Under the pieces are notes generated by a model. That model worked only from the letters and a program-made list of their open reading frames with translations. It was not told where the DNA came from and did not search any database. A program made the position numbers and the translations under genes. Source: JAIQFL01 sp035295745 (GTDB lineage Bacteria > Acidobacteriota > Terriglobia > Bryobacterales > Bryobacteraceae). Taken from it: a stretch of 43,084 nt of DNA. The stretch spans positions 1 to 43,084 of the forward strand of contig DATGIL010000030.1 in assembly GCA_035295745.1 (NCBI GenBank), written 5' to 3'. Below are positions 7,645 to 16,996 of the stretch, one piece after another. The stretch's first letter is position 1. Each line of letters opens with the position of its first letter.

Positions 7645-8589
7645 GAGTGTCAACCATTGTACCGTTGGCTTAAAAAGGGTTGTTTCGCAGTGGGAGTTCG
7701 CGGGCGACGAGTTGAACCCGCCTCCGGACGCACTTCCGATGAAAGTGGCCGTACCGTGGACGCGGAGGGCAAGGCCCAGGAAGCCGCCGGCGTCAAGCCG
7801 GATGGTCCCAATGCACTGACCGGCCCCTTCTACGTGGAAGGCGCAGCGCCCGGCGACACTCTGGTGGTCCGATTCCTCGCGCTCGATATCGAGGGCAAGG
7901 AAGGCTATGGCGACGCCGGACCGGGCTTCGGCGCGCTCAACAGCAGCGACTACACGCCCATGCTCGGCGGCGGGATTCCCAAGAAAGAGTGGGTGTATCC
8001 AATCGACAAAGCTGCCAACGTAGCCACATTCCGCGCCAACGATTCCAACTTCTCGGTAAAGATCCCGCTGCACCCGTTCCTGGGATGCGTGGGCGTGGCC
8101 CCAGCCGCAGGGGAGGTGCGCAGTTCGATCGTTCCCGCGGAGTTCGGCGGCAACATGGATGCTCCCGAGGCCAGTGCCGGCAACACTTTGTACCTCCCAG
8201 TGAGCGTTCCGGGCGCTTTGCTGTATCTGGGCGATGGACACGCAGCCATGGGCGACGGCGAGATCGCCGGTACCGCGATCGAAGTCTCGATGAAGGTACG
8301 CATTCAGGTGGACTTGATCAAGGGTAAGTCGATTCGCTGGCCGCGCTTCGAGAATGACAACTACCTGATGGCGGTAGGCATTTATCGCCCTCTCGATGAC
8401 GCGCTGCGGATCGCCTTCACGGAACTCGTCAAGTGGATGCACGAACGCGCCGGCCTTTCGGAAATGGACGCTTACGAATTGCTCTCGAAGACAGCGGAGA
8501 TTCACCTGGACGAGATGGTGGACCCGAACTACGTGGTGGTAGCTAAGATCCACAAGAAGTTTCTTAACGGTGCGCCGCCGCGACGTTAA
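7633..8589 (+). CDS. Acetamidase/formamidase family protein, probably 5'-truncated
   Basis: The body matches the FmdA/AmdA amidase family: NALTGPFYVEGAAPGDTLVV, HPFLGCVGVAP, GGNMDAP, then LYLPVSVPGALLYLGDGHAA and MGDGEIAGTAIE. Such enzymes hydrolyse short amides to ammonia and the acid. The first 30-40 codons (GTG 7633 onward) do not resemble the family and carry neither signal peptide nor the usual first strands; none of the three frames restores them. The 5' end overlaps the divergent serine-hydrolase gene by 12 bp, leaving no room for a promoter. The simplest reading is loss of the original 5' end by rearrangement; translation might start at GTG 7690 or 7756. A hairpin terminator follows at 8594. 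Confidence 0.75.
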   Translation: MCRHECQPLYRWLKKGCFAVGVRGRRVEPASGRTSDESGRTVDAEGKAQEAAGVKPDGPNALTGPFYVEGAAPGDTLVVRFLALDIEGKEGYGDAGPGFGALNSSDYTPMLGGGIPKKEWVYPIDKAANVATFRANDSNFSVKIPLHPFLGCVGVAPAAGEVRSSIVPAEFGGNMDAPEASAGNTLYLPVSVPGALLYLGDGHAAMGDGEIAGTAIEVSMKVRIQVDLIKGKSIRWPRFENDNYLMAVGIYRPLDDALRIAFTELVKWMHERAGLSEMDAYELLSKTAEIHLDEMVDPNYVVVAKIHKKFLNGAPPRR

Positions 8590-8593
8590 GAGG

Positions 8594-8625
8594 GCGGCCG
8601 GATCGGCCGCTTCGTCTGTCTTTTT
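8594..8625 (+). terminator. Intrinsic terminator after the amidase gene
   Basis: GCGGCCG/CGGCCGC with loop GAT (8594-8610) is followed by a pyrimidine-rich stretch ending in TTTTT at 8621-8625. It begins a few bases after the stop. The T-tract is displaced by about ten bases. Confidence 0.6.
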
Positions 8626-8876
8626 GCTCCGGCTCACGGCGCGAGCAGTCATGTTCAGCAAACCGCGACCAAGGCTGTGTTCAGTCCCCTCATGCCCAGG
8701 GGCGGCCACGCAATCGCTGCATCGAAGTTGACCTGGTTGAGGATCTCCCGGGCGGAAGGAACCTGAGCTCGACGGAGTTCAGCGGGATCATCACCCGCAG
8801 GTGCTTACTAATTTCAGATCGCACCTGTTCGTCGCGAGGTTACACCCGATCGTGCTTGCCGATACCATATGTGCAA

Positions 8877-9413
8877 ATGGATATCATCGCCCATGTCCTT
8901 TGGACCACCGCGGCAGCTACCGCCGTGCGGCGGAAAGTGGACCGACCGGTTCATCTGGGCCTGGCAGCGTTTTGGGGCGTCTTTCCCGACCTGGCCAGCT
9001 TTACGATTCCGGCGACCCTCAGGATTTGGTGGCGGCTGACCGGGGCGTCAAAGTCGCTGCTGCCCGAGGCGAACGGGCCTCATTTCGAGTGGGTATGGAC
9101 TCTGTACAACTGCGTTCATAGTGGCTTGGTATTTGCGTTGTTTTTCGGAGCTGCGTGGCTATTTGCGCGAAGGCCTGTGCTGGAGATGTTCGGCTGGCTT
9201 CTTCACATTTTGATCGACATCTTCACTCACCGGGGGCTTTTTGCGACGCACTTTCTGTGGCCAGTTTCGTCCGTACATGTGGATGGGATTCCGTGGGAGA
9301 CGGGTTGGTTCATGGCCGTCAACTACGCGGCTTTGGCGCTGGTGTTCTTGCTGCTATGGGCCACCCGCGCCGCGGTAACTCGTACCAAGCGCCGGGTGGC
9401 TGCCGCAGGGTGA
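8877..9413 (+). CDS. Integral membrane protein, possibly DUF457/YdjM-like
   Basis: A 178-residue protein starting MDIIAHVLWTTAAATAV, with hydrophobic segments around residues 20-40, 75-95, 100-115 and 140-160. Spaced histidines and acids (IIAH, FPDL, VHSG, HILIDIFTH) resemble the predicted inner-membrane metal-dependent hydrolases of the DUF457 type, though it is short for that family. ATG 8877 is preferred to TTG 8856 because the family starts with this motif; no clear ribosome binding site is seen for either. The 260 bases upstream, past the amidase terminator, hold nothing recognisable. Function unknown. Confidence 0.6.
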   Translation: MDIIAHVLWTTAAATAVRRKVDRPVHLGLAAFWGVFPDLASFTIPATLRIWWRLTGASKSLLPEANGPHFEWVWTLYNCVHSGLVFALFFGAAWLFARRPVLEMFGWLLHILIDIFTHRGLFATHFLWPVSSVHVDGIPWETGWFMAVNYAALALVFLLLWATRAAVTRTKRRVAAAG

Positions 9414-9435
9414 GTCGACGATACACGACCTTCGT

Positions 9436-10281
9436 TCACCGCGGAAGCTTGTCGGGATTGTTGACGAAGTACAAACTGCAGATGCGGTCATCGGGGGCCA
9501 GATCGCACGCCATCACGCTGAAGGGTCTGCCGGCCTCCAGCAGAACTGCTCCGACGCCACCATTGACTTGGGCGAACTCCACGGTCAGCGCCGGCAGTTT
9601 CCCGGCAACACCGATCAGGAAACGAACCACACGCTCCGCACCGAAAATCGGATTGAGCGCCGCGCTCACTTTGCCTCCACCATCCGAGTACAAAACGGCG
9701 TCCTCCGTGAGCATCGCGGTGAGCTGCGATGGATCGCCGGTGGCGCAGGCGGAAAGGAACTCGCGCAGCACCGCTGTTTGGCGGTCGCGGTCGACGATGA
9801 AACGTGGGCGGCGATCCTGGATATGCTTGCGGGCCCGATTCACGATCTGCCGGCTGTTGCCCTCGCTGGTTTCGAGCGCGGCGGCCACCTCGTCGTAACC
9901 GGCGTCGAAGACCTCGCGCAGTAGAAACGCCACGCGCTCAGCGGGAGAGAGCGATTCCAGCAGGTGGAGAAAAGCCAGTGAGAGCGATTCTGCCATCTCC
10001 ACGGCTTCTGTTCCCAGCGGTTCCACCAAAGGTTCGGGAAGCCAAGGTCCAATGTACGTTTCCCGTTTGCGATGCGCCGCCTTCAATCCGTCGAGCGCCA
10101 GCCGAGCCACAACCGTGGTGAGGTACGATTTGGGCGAGCGCACATCCAAGTCGCCGGCCGACTGCCAGCGCAGATAGGCATCCTGCACTACGTCCTCGGC
10201 ATCCGCCCGTGTGCCAAGCATTCGGTACGCCAGCGAGAACAACAGCGGGCGCAATTCCTGAAACTGCCCCTCCCGGTCCAT
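9436..10281 (-). CDS. ECF41-type RNA polymerase sigma factor with SnoaL-like C-terminal extension
   Basis: A 281-residue extracytoplasmic-function sigma factor. Region 2 (LLFSLAYRMLGTRADAEDVV) and region 4 (LSPAERVAFLLREVF, then the recognition helix near YDEVAAALETSE) fill the first 160 residues. The extension carries the two ECF41 signatures, DGGGK at residues 200-204 and NPDKL at 275-279. In ECF41 proteins this SnoaL-like domain controls sigma activity in place of a separate anti-sigma factor. ATG 10281 is chosen because the upstream part of the frame overlaps the FAD oxidoreductase gene, whose stop lies 16 bp before this start. ECF41 genes commonly neighbour oxidoreductases, as here. Probably autoregulated from the promoter at 11517-11543. 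Confidence 0.9.
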   Translation of the reverse strand: MDREGQFQELRPLLFSLAYRMLGTRADAEDVVQDAYLRWQSAGDLDVRSPKSYLTTVVARLALDGLKAAHRKRETYIGPWLPEPLVEPLGTEAVEMAESLSLAFLHLLESLSPAERVAFLLREVFDAGYDEVAAALETSEGNSRQIVNRARKHIQDRRPRFIVDRDRQTAVLREFLSACATGDPSQLTAMLTEDAVLYSDGGGKVSAALNPIFGAERVVRFLIGVAGKLPALTVEFAQVNGGVGAVLLEAGRPFSVMACDLAPDDRICSLYFVNNPDKLPR

Positions 10282-10297
10282 AGGTCTGTCTGCGAGA

Positions 10298-11494
10298 TCA
10301 GGCTGCAAGGAGCCCCTGCCGTTGTACCATGCCGGCTGCATGGAGCGCACTGGCCACCGCGGCGTCGGCAAGCATGCCCTCGGAGCCGACCCAATCGCCG
10401 GCGAGGGCCACACCCGGAAGGCCGAGGGCGTTAATGGCGGGCCGGCCTTCGGGAGAAACAATGGCGTGCGTGACTGTCATGTTCGGCAGAAAACTTACCA
10501 CTTCGGCGCGATCGCGCCAGCCTGGAATGGCGAGGTCGGCCAGCCGCTCCAATTCCTGACGGTCGTCTGCGGGGTTGGTCGCACCGGACAGGTATTTCGC
10601 CACGTGAACGAGAGCCGCGCCCGATGGAGCAAGCTTCGCGACTGCGGAATGCACGGAGAGATAAAGAGGCTGGTCGACGCCCAAGGCCAGGCGCGCAGAT
10701 CCCCTTGGGAGCGTTCGCAGGCCGAGGTCCAGACAAGCGGCCCGCACAGGATGCATCGCCGGCAGGCTGCGGCCTGTAATGCGCTCCACGCTGGACGGAG
10801 ATACGGCGAGTATGACGCCGTCGGTGCGGATCGGCTCCAGACTCTCGATCACCTGGCCCAGGCGGATCTCTACGCCGAGAGATCGGGCGCGTCGCGCAAG
10901 ACCATCAACCAGGGTCTGCCAACCGCCGTCGAGATAGAGCACGCCGTGGGCCTTGGCAGTGCGGAATTGGTCCAGTGCGGCGCGAGCGCTCAACCGCGCA
11001 TGATCGGCGGTATAGGTGCTGACCCGCGTGAGCATCGCTACCAGGTTTCGAACCCGCGGAGAGCGGGCCCGCTGGTGGATCCAATGCTCCATGGACTCGC
11101 CCTCTGCTGCCTGGCCGCTGACAAACTGCTGCAGGATGCGGGCCGCCTGGAACTTTTCGCGAGCACCGAATAAGCGAGTGGAAAGGAGTTGCCGCGTGTT
11201 TTGGATCAACGGGTACAGGCGACCCTCATTCAACATAAAGCATGCTGAAGTGGTGTCAGGCGGCTTGCCCGAAAAGGGAACTTTCCACTGGCGGAGAGTC
11301 CGCGCCGCAACGCCACCCTGATACAGGGCGTGTGGTCCGAGATTCAAGAGATAGCCGCGATCCTGCTGCGTGATGGCGCGGCCCCCTAAGTGTTGGGATT
11401 GTTCCAGGAGCACTACTTTGCGGCCATCTCCGACGAGTGCGTTGGCCGCCACCAGGCCGGCTAGTCCGCCGCCAACTACGGTAAATGATTCCAA
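10298..11494 (-). CDS. NAD(P)/FAD-dependent oxidoreductase (amine oxidase/phytoene desaturase-like)
   Basis: A 398-residue flavoprotein. The N-terminal Rossmann motif is FTVVGGGLAGLVAANAL, the middle is typical of the amine-oxidase/phytoene-dehydrogenase superfamily (WQTLVDGLARRARSLGVEIR), and the C-terminus carries the FAD signature GVALAGDWVGSEGMLADAA. TTG 11494 is chosen because GGGAGG (11503-11508) stands about eight bases upstream; GTG 11503 overlaps that site. The substrate is unknown. It is first in a two-gene operon with the ECF41 sigma factor and is the likely main target of that factor, an arrangement seen for ECF41 groups in other bacteria. Confidence 0.8.
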   Translation of the reverse strand: MESFTVVGGGLAGLVAANALVGDGRKVVLLEQSQHLGGRAITQQDRGYLLNLGPHALYQGGVAARTLRQWKVPFSGKPPDTTSACFMLNEGRLYPLIQNTRQLLSTRLFGAREKFQAARILQQFVSGQAAEGESMEHWIHQRARSPRVRNLVAMLTRVSTYTADHARLSARAALDQFRTAKAHGVLYLDGGWQTLVDGLARRARSLGVEIRLGQVIESLEPIRTDGVILAVSPSSVERITGRSLPAMHPVRAACLDLGLRTLPRGSARLALGVDQPLYLSVHSAVAKLAPSGAALVHVAKYLSGATNPADDRQELERLADLAIPGWRDRAEVVSFLPNMTVTHAIVSPEGRPAINALGLPGVALAGDWVGSEGMLADAAVASALHAAGMVQRQGLLAA

Positions 11495-11516
11495 AATATC
11501 CACCTCCCACAGCTAC

Positions 11517-11543
11517 GACGAGAGAGGTGCATCGTTTGTGACA
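11517..11543 (-). promoter_or_regulatory. Predicted ECF41-dependent promoter
   Basis: On the minus strand TGTCACA (11537-11543) is followed after 16 bases by CGTC (11517-11520). These are the -35 and -10 elements described for ECF41 sigma factors. The site ends about 10 bases before the ribosome binding site of the FAD oxidoreductase gene, whose downstream partner is an ECF41 gene. Autoregulation is therefore predicted. Confidence 0.75.
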
Positions 11544-11565
11544 AGGCGCGTGTGCCACACTTGCT

Positions 11566-13080
11566 GTGATGCACCGCCTCGCGCCCATTCTGTTCGCCTG
11601 GGCCTGCGCCTTCGGCCAGTCCACTTCCTACGACCAGCCCTACCGCCCCCAATTTCACTTCTCACCGCTCCAGAATTGGACGAACGACCCCAACGGACTC
11701 GTCTATTTCGATGGAGAGTACCACCTCTTTTACCAATACAATCCGTTCGGCGATGTCTGGGGCCATATGAGTTGGGGACACGCGGTGAGCCGCGACCTGA
11801 TGCGCTGGCAGGAACTGCCCGTCGCCTTGCGCGAAGAGAACGGCATCATGATCTTCACCGGCAGCACCGTGTTGGACACGCACAACTCCAGTGGCTTCTG
11901 CTCGGGTGGCAAGCCGTGTATGGTGGCGATCTATACGGGGCATACACCACCAGCCCCTCCGCGAGCGGCCCTGCAGACGCAGAATCTGGCGTATAGCAAC
12001 GACCACGGACGCACCTGGACCAAGTACTCCGGAAATCCCGTGCTCGACCTCCACCTTTCGGATTTCCGCGATCCTCACGTCTTCTGGTCGGACCAGGCGA
12101 AGCGGTGGGTGATGGCCGTCGCCTTGCCCAACGACCACAAGGTGCTGCTCTACGGTTCGCCCGACTTGAAAGCCTGGGAGCGGCTGAGTGAGTTTGGGCC
12201 AGCGGGCGCTACGGGTGGTCAGTGGGAGTGTCCGACGCTGACGGAGGTTCCGGTGGAGGGCAGTCCGCGCCAGACGCGGTGGGTGCTCAAGGTGGGATTG
12301 AATCCCGGCGGGCTGCAGGGAGGATCGGGTGAGCAGTATTTCGTCGGAGACTTCGATGGCATGCGGTTCACGAACGATAATCCCTCTACGACGACGCTCT
12401 GGACCGACTATGGGAAAGACTGCTACTGCGCCCTGACATTCAACGGAATGGCGCGCAGCGAAGTGCCAGTCATGATCGGTTGGATGAACAACTGGCAGTA
12501 CGCGGCGAAGGTTCCGACCCAGCCCTGGCGCGGGCAGATGACGATCCCCCGGAGACTGCAACTGCGGAAGCTGCCGGAAGGACTCCGCCTCGTGCAGGCG
12601 CCCGCCGAGACGATACAGACGTTGCGTGGTGCGCACTTCTCGTGGCGCGGGACAAGCATTGCAGATCTCAACCGGGCACTGACCGGGAAAATCCGCGGCA
12701 ACAGCTTTGAGTTGCGGAGCACCGTTTCAGGCGCCTCTGCGGAAGTCGGGTGGAGACTGCTGGACGGCGACGGGAAGTTCACCACCGTGGGGTACGCCGA
12801 TGGCAAACTGTTCGTCGACCGCACGAAGTCTGGCGTCACAGACTTCAGTAACGATTTTCCGGCGCGCACCTCGGCACCGCTCGCATTGGGTGATGCTCCG
12901 CTGCAACTGACGATCCTCGTGGACCGATCCACGATTGAGGTTTTCGCGATGGACGGAGCAGTCGCCATGACCAGCCTGGTTTACCCGCCTGCCTCGGCTA
13001 AGGGCGTGGAGTTCTATGCAGCCGGAAAAACAGGGCGGATCACACTAGAGGGATGGGAGCTCAAATCAGCATGGAAGTAA
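11566..13080 (+). CDS. Secreted glycoside hydrolase family 32 (levanase/beta-fructosidase)
   Basis: A 504-residue exported enzyme predicted to cleave beta-fructofuranosides such as levan, inulin or sucrose. The signal peptide is APILFAWACAFG. All three GH32 catalytic motifs are present: the nucleophile in NWTNDPNG (Asp about 41), the stabiliser in FRDPHVFW (Asp about 169) and the acid/base in WECPTL (Glu about 221). The five-bladed propeller is followed by a C-terminal beta-sandwich ending around EVFAMDGAVAMTSLVYP. The first codons are GTG ATG; ATG 11569 is an equally good start. It lies divergent to the ECF41 operon with about 65 bp between, and 138 bp before the permease. No sugar transporter is adjacent. 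Confidence 0.92.
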   Translation: MMHRLAPILFAWACAFGQSTSYDQPYRPQFHFSPLQNWTNDPNGLVYFDGEYHLFYQYNPFGDVWGHMSWGHAVSRDLMRWQELPVALREENGIMIFTGSTVLDTHNSSGFCSGGKPCMVAIYTGHTPPAPPRAALQTQNLAYSNDHGRTWTKYSGNPVLDLHLSDFRDPHVFWSDQAKRWVMAVALPNDHKVLLYGSPDLKAWERLSEFGPAGATGGQWECPTLTEVPVEGSPRQTRWVLKVGLNPGGLQGGSGEQYFVGDFDGMRFTNDNPSTTTLWTDYGKDCYCALTFNGMARSEVPVMIGWMNNWQYAAKVPTQPWRGQMTIPRRLQLRKLPEGLRLVQAPAETIQTLRGAHFSWRGTSIADLNRALTGKIRGNSFELRSTVSGASAEVGWRLLDGDGKFTTVGYADGKLFVDRTKSGVTDFSNDFPARTSAPLALGDAPLQLTILVDRSTIEVFAMDGAVAMTSLVYPPASAKGVEFYAAGKTGRITLEGWELKSAWK

Positions 13081-13218
13081 ATCGGAAATCTGTTCCCGGA
13101 ATGCTGCCCGGCGATCCTGCCCCATTCTCCGGCAGCAAAGGCCGGACGGACACGCTCACCTTGACATTCTACCGGACGGGGGCATATGATCGCCTGCAAT
13201 GTCTCGTAAAGAGGATCG

Positions 13219-15834
13219 ATGATCTGGCGTCGCAAGCGGATGCTGCAGGGCTTTGACCTCGATATCGAGGACCACATCCGGCGTGAGACGCAGGAGAATG
13301 TGGATCGCGGGATAGAGCCAGACGAGGCCCGGTTCGCCGCGCTCCGCACGTTCGGCAATGTTGCGCGCATTCAGGAAGAAGTGAGGGACGTCTGGAGGTT
13401 CGTCTGGCTGGATCATTTGTCGCAAGATTTGCGATACGCGCTCCGAGTCCTTTGGAAGAATCCTGGATTCGCCACGGTCGCGATCCTGACTCTCGCTCTG
13501 GGGATCGGAATGAACACCGCGGTGTTTAGCGTAGTTCATGCGGTGCTTCTTCAGCCAGTGCCCTATCCCGATCCGGAACGGCTCACCTGGATCTCCCAGG
13601 ACTGCCCTCTTTCCAGCGGTGATTGCATGGTCGCGCGCACTGACTATCTGATGTATCGCGAGGAGTCGCACGCGTTCGAGAGTATGGCGCTCATGAGTAA
13701 TGACGATTACTCGATGGTGTATCACGGCGAGGCGAGCACAGAGCGGGTCGGCTCGATTGAGGGCGATTTCTGGACCATCACGAATTCGAAACCAGCGCTT
13801 GGCCAGGTATTTAGACGTGACGACACCAATGTTGCGGTATTGACATGGGAGCTCTATCAGCGCAAATTTGGCGCCGACCCGCGAGTCGTCGGCAAGGCGG
13901 TCACGATCGAAGGGCATTCTTTCACCGTGGTGGGGGTTCTGCCGGCCACCTTCCGCAATCTCTTTCCTCAGGCCAATTGGGCCGGCGATGAGTTGCGCGA
14001 AATCGACGCCTACATCCCAACCACCATCGGCCATGAACTCCCGGGCGATCCCGTGAAACCCGCTCCCATTCAGGGCCCCTGCCCGCCGTGGTTCCGCATC
14101 GTGGGGAAGCTCCGTTCGGGCGTTTCCTTTGCTCAGGCGCTCCCTGAAATGCAAGTGATCAGCCAGCGAGTGTTTGCGGAGCATCCAAACCCCTACAGTC
14201 ATCGTCAGAAGAATCGATTGCTTTTTGAAACCCTAGACGAGCGCCTTGCGAGCCATGCGCGTCCGGCGTTGCTGATTCTCCTCGGCGCTGTCGGATTCGT
14301 TCTGCTGATCGCGATTGTAAATATTGCGAATCTCCTGCTCGCGCGCGCGTCGACGCGGGAACGTGAGATTGCCATCCGCGTTGCGATTGGCGCGGGCCGG
14401 ATGCGTGTGGTTCGCCAGTTCCTGGCAGAGAGCACCACTTTGGCGCTGCTCGGAGGCGCCGCCGGACTTGCATTGGCGCAACTCTCTCTCGGAGTAATCA
14501 AGCGGTTCGGCACGGCAATCCCGCGACTCGACGAGGCCCACATCGACGGTTCTGTGATGGGCTTCGCTTTCGCGGTCTCCTGCCTGACGGGAATCCTCTT
14601 CGGACTGGCTCCAGCACTGACCATCGTCCGAGAGAGCCTGGATGAAATCCTGCGGCATGACGCACGGACATCTTCCGTTTCCGCCAGCAAGCTACGTCTG
14701 CGTGGCTTCCTCGTCGCAGCAGAGGTGGCATTGGCGCTGATCCTATTGGTTGGCGCGGGCCTGATGCTGAAAAGCTTCCGGCATATGAGTGATTTGCCCT
14801 CCGGCATGGAGCCCGACAGAATCCTGACAATGCGCCTCTCACTTTCCGGCCCGCGTTACGACCACAATTGGCCGCAGCAGAGTGCATATCTCGACCGGCT
14901 TTCCGAGCTTGTGCAGTCTCTGCCCGGCGTTGTGGAATTTGGGATCGATTGCGGACGATTCCAGCAGCCCGTGAAGATCGCAGGTGTCTCGCGGGAATCC
15001 GGCACGGACCAATCCTCCGCCGCAGTGCGATATGTTTCGCCCGGATACCTCAGGGCGATGGGAATGCCGTTGCGCGAGGGCCGCTGGCCCACCCGTAGCG
15101 ATATGTTCGATTTCGCGATTGTCAACGAGCAACTGGTCCGCGAGGCCGGTGTCGGTGACATTGTGGGCCGGCTGCTGCAAGGGACCTTCATTCGTACCAC
15201 GGTGGCCGGGGTGGTCCCGAATTTCAAGGACTGGCAATTGGATGCCGAGCCGGTCGCCGAAGTCTACGCCGCCTATCCGAGGGCCCCGGTGGTCAGGTCC
15301 GTGCGAGTGGTGCTGCGGACTTCGGGCGATCCCCTGTTGCTGGCGCCTGCTCTGCGAAAGCTAACGGCGAGCATCGACAGAGATGTCCCGGTGTTCCAGT
15401 TGCAAACACTGCAACAGGAGTTAGCGAATTCGGTGGCACCGCGCCGATTCAGCATGGCACTCCTCGCCACCTTTGCAGGAACCGCCGTTCTGCTCGCCCT
15501 GATTGGAGTCTACGGTGTGATCGCCTATTTGGTGGCCCAGCGCACAGCGGAAATCGGAATTCGCGTCGCCTTGGGGGCAGGCCGGACTGAGATTGTGAAG
15601 ATGGTCATGGGGCAAGGAATGGGGATGGTAGTAGCCGGGATAGTCGGGGGTCTGATCGGAGCGATCTCCCTCACCAGGCTAATGGCCGCCATGCTTTACA
15701 GGGTCGCCACGAGCGACCCCGAGACCTATCTGGCGGTGGCCGCGATCCTTGCGATCACGGGCCTTTTGGCCTGCCTGGCCCCGGCGATCCGCGCCGCAAG
15801 GGTGGATCCGCTGCTAGCCCTCCGCACCAGCTAA
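13219..15834 (+). CDS. Acidobacterial duplicated orphan permease (ADOP, MacB/FtsX type)
   Basis: An 871-residue inner-membrane protein with two FtsX-like permease halves and no ATPase. The cytoplasmic N-terminus is the typical ADOP lead-in (residues about 10-65), then LRYALRVLWKNPGFATVAIL and a first membrane segment with LALGIGMNTAVFSV. A MacB-like periplasmic domain, a three-helix FtsX block around residues 345-475, a second periplasmic domain and a final FtsX block near LLALIGVYGVIAYLVAQRTAEI follow, ending AARVDPLLALRTS. Such genes are greatly multiplied in Solibacter-like genomes. Many have a PadR-type regulator upstream; none is visible here. The transported substrate and partner ATPase are unknown. 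Confidence 0.92.
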   Translation: MIWRRKRMLQGFDLDIEDHIRRETQENVDRGIEPDEARFAALRTFGNVARIQEEVRDVWRFVWLDHLSQDLRYALRVLWKNPGFATVAILTLALGIGMNTAVFSVVHAVLLQPVPYPDPERLTWISQDCPLSSGDCMVARTDYLMYREESHAFESMALMSNDDYSMVYHGEASTERVGSIEGDFWTITNSKPALGQVFRRDDTNVAVLTWELYQRKFGADPRVVGKAVTIEGHSFTVVGVLPATFRNLFPQANWAGDELREIDAYIPTTIGHELPGDPVKPAPIQGPCPPWFRIVGKLRSGVSFAQALPEMQVISQRVFAEHPNPYSHRQKNRLLFETLDERLASHARPALLILLGAVGFVLLIAIVNIANLLLARASTREREIAIRVAIGAGRMRVVRQFLAESTTLALLGGAAGLALAQLSLGVIKRFGTAIPRLDEAHIDGSVMGFAFAVSCLTGILFGLAPALTIVRESLDEILRHDARTSSVSASKLRLRGFLVAAEVALALILLVGAGLMLKSFRHMSDLPSGMEPDRILTMRLSLSGPRYDHNWPQQSAYLDRLSELVQSLPGVVEFGIDCGRFQQPVKIAGVSRESGTDQSSAAVRYVSPGYLRAMGMPLREGRWPTRSDMFDFAIVNEQLVREAGVGDIVGRLLQGTFIRTTVAGVVPNFKDWQLDAEPVAEVYAAYPRAPVVRSVRVVLRTSGDPLLLAPALRKLTASIDRDVPVFQLQTLQQELANSVAPRRFSMALLATFAGTAVLLALIGVYGVIAYLVAQRTAEIGIRVALGAGRTEIVKMVMGQGMGMVVAGIVGGLIGAISLTRLMAAMLYRVATSDPETYLAVAAILAITGLLACLAPAIRAARVDPLLALRTS

Positions 15835-15958
15835 ACCCAGCCCTTCTTCGTCCCGGGTTCTCAGCCCGTCAGCGAAGCGAGCTAAGATTTATTATCAAAA
15901 CCGACAACTGTATTGATATCATGCTGGTTAGCGGCATTGTCGCGTATCCGTTACCTTT

Positions 15959-16996
15959 GTGACCGGTTGCCCGATCGACTGGAATCAGCGAACTGATACT
16001 GAAAATAAACGGCTTAGGTGTGTGTTAAGACTGGTTGTCATCGTCTGTCTCCTGCCGGCGGCCGTGGCTGCGGATCGGCCGGAAATGCTCCGCCTCGAAA
16101 AGAGCGCGGACGCGATGGGGTCGACTTATTCGATCGTCGTGTACGGGAACGATCGAATCCGGATGGAGGCGGCAGCGGACGCGGCCTTCGACGAAGTGCG
16201 GCGGCTCGACGACCTGCTCTCGAATTACAAGCCGGAGAGTGAGTGGAGCGAGGTGAACCGGCTTGCGGCGGAACGGCCGGTGAAGGTGTCGCCGGAACTT
16301 TTCGAGTTATTGGCCGCCTGTGTCGAGTACAGCCGGGAGAGTGAGGGCGCTTTCGATATCTCGGTGGGCCCGCTGATGAAGGTCTGGGGGTTCTATAAGG
16401 GCAGCGGCCACCTGCCGCATCGCCCCGAAGTGTTGGCGGCGCTCACTAAGGTGGGATACAAGCACATCCACCTGGATCAGGGCGCGCAGACGGTGTGGTT
16501 CGATCGTCCGGGAGTGGAACTTGACCCCGGCGGGATCGGCAAAGGGTATGCAGTCGACAAGATGGTAGAGGTCTTGAAAAAGAACGGGGTCGCGATGGCG
16601 CTGGTGGCCGGGTCGGGCAGCAGTATTTACGGCATAGGAGCCCCGCCCGATGAGTCTAAGGGCTGGCGTATCGACATCCGCGATCCCAAGGACCCGAAGA
16701 AATCTTCGGCTGAGGTGTTCCTTCGTGACACCTCTATGTCCACTTCGGGTAGTTACGAGAAGTTTTTCCGTGCGGAGGGGCGTACCTACGCCCACATCAT
16801 GGACCCGCGAACCGGTTACCCGGCTCAGGGCAGTCTGTCGGTTTCGGTGATCGCACCGCGTACCATCGACAGCGAGGCTTGGGCAAAACCGTACTTCGTG
16901 AATGGCCGCCAATGGGCGGCGAGGCATAAGCCAAAGGACTTTCGCGTGTATTTTTGCGAGGACAGGACGGATCAGCCATGCGCGTGGCTCCAATGA
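15959..16996 (+). CDS. apbE: FAD:protein FMN transferase ApbE
   Basis: Predicted to transfer FMN from FAD to a threonine of exported or membrane flavoproteins, outside the cytoplasm. Motifs: DAMGSTYSIVVYG, FDISVGPLMKVWGF, VELDPGGIGKGYAVDK, and the metal/FAD site SGSYEKFF followed by YAHIMDPRTGYPA. The signal peptide has the core LRLVVIVCLLPAAVA. GTG 15959 gives an unusually long n-region; GTG 16022 would start right at the hydrophobic core and is an equal alternative. The stop overlaps the hemE start (ATGA at 16993-16996), so it is the first gene of the heme operon and translationally coupled to it. Its flavoprotein target is not in the window. Confidence 0.9.
   Translation: MTGCPIDWNQRTDTENKRLRCVLRLVVIVCLLPAAVAADRPEMLRLEKSADAMGSTYSIVVYGNDRIRMEAAADAAFDEVRRLDDLLSNYKPESEWSEVNRLAAERPVKVSPELFELLAACVEYSRESEGAFDISVGPLMKVWGFYKGSGHLPHRPEVLAALTKVGYKHIHLDQGAQTVWFDRPGVELDPGGIGKGYAVDKMVEVLKKNGVAMALVAGSGSSIYGIGAPPDESKGWRIDIRDPKDPKKSSAEVFLRDTSMSTSGSYEKFFRAEGRTYAHIMDPRTGYPAQGSLSVSVIAPRTIDSEAWAKPYFVNGRQWAARHKPKDFRVYFCEDRTDQPCAWLQ

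Noticed and set aside
7645..8709. N-terminal extension of the serine-hydrolase frame by over 350 codons
   Set aside because: It is antisense to the amidase body; the signal peptide after ATG 7644 marks the true start.
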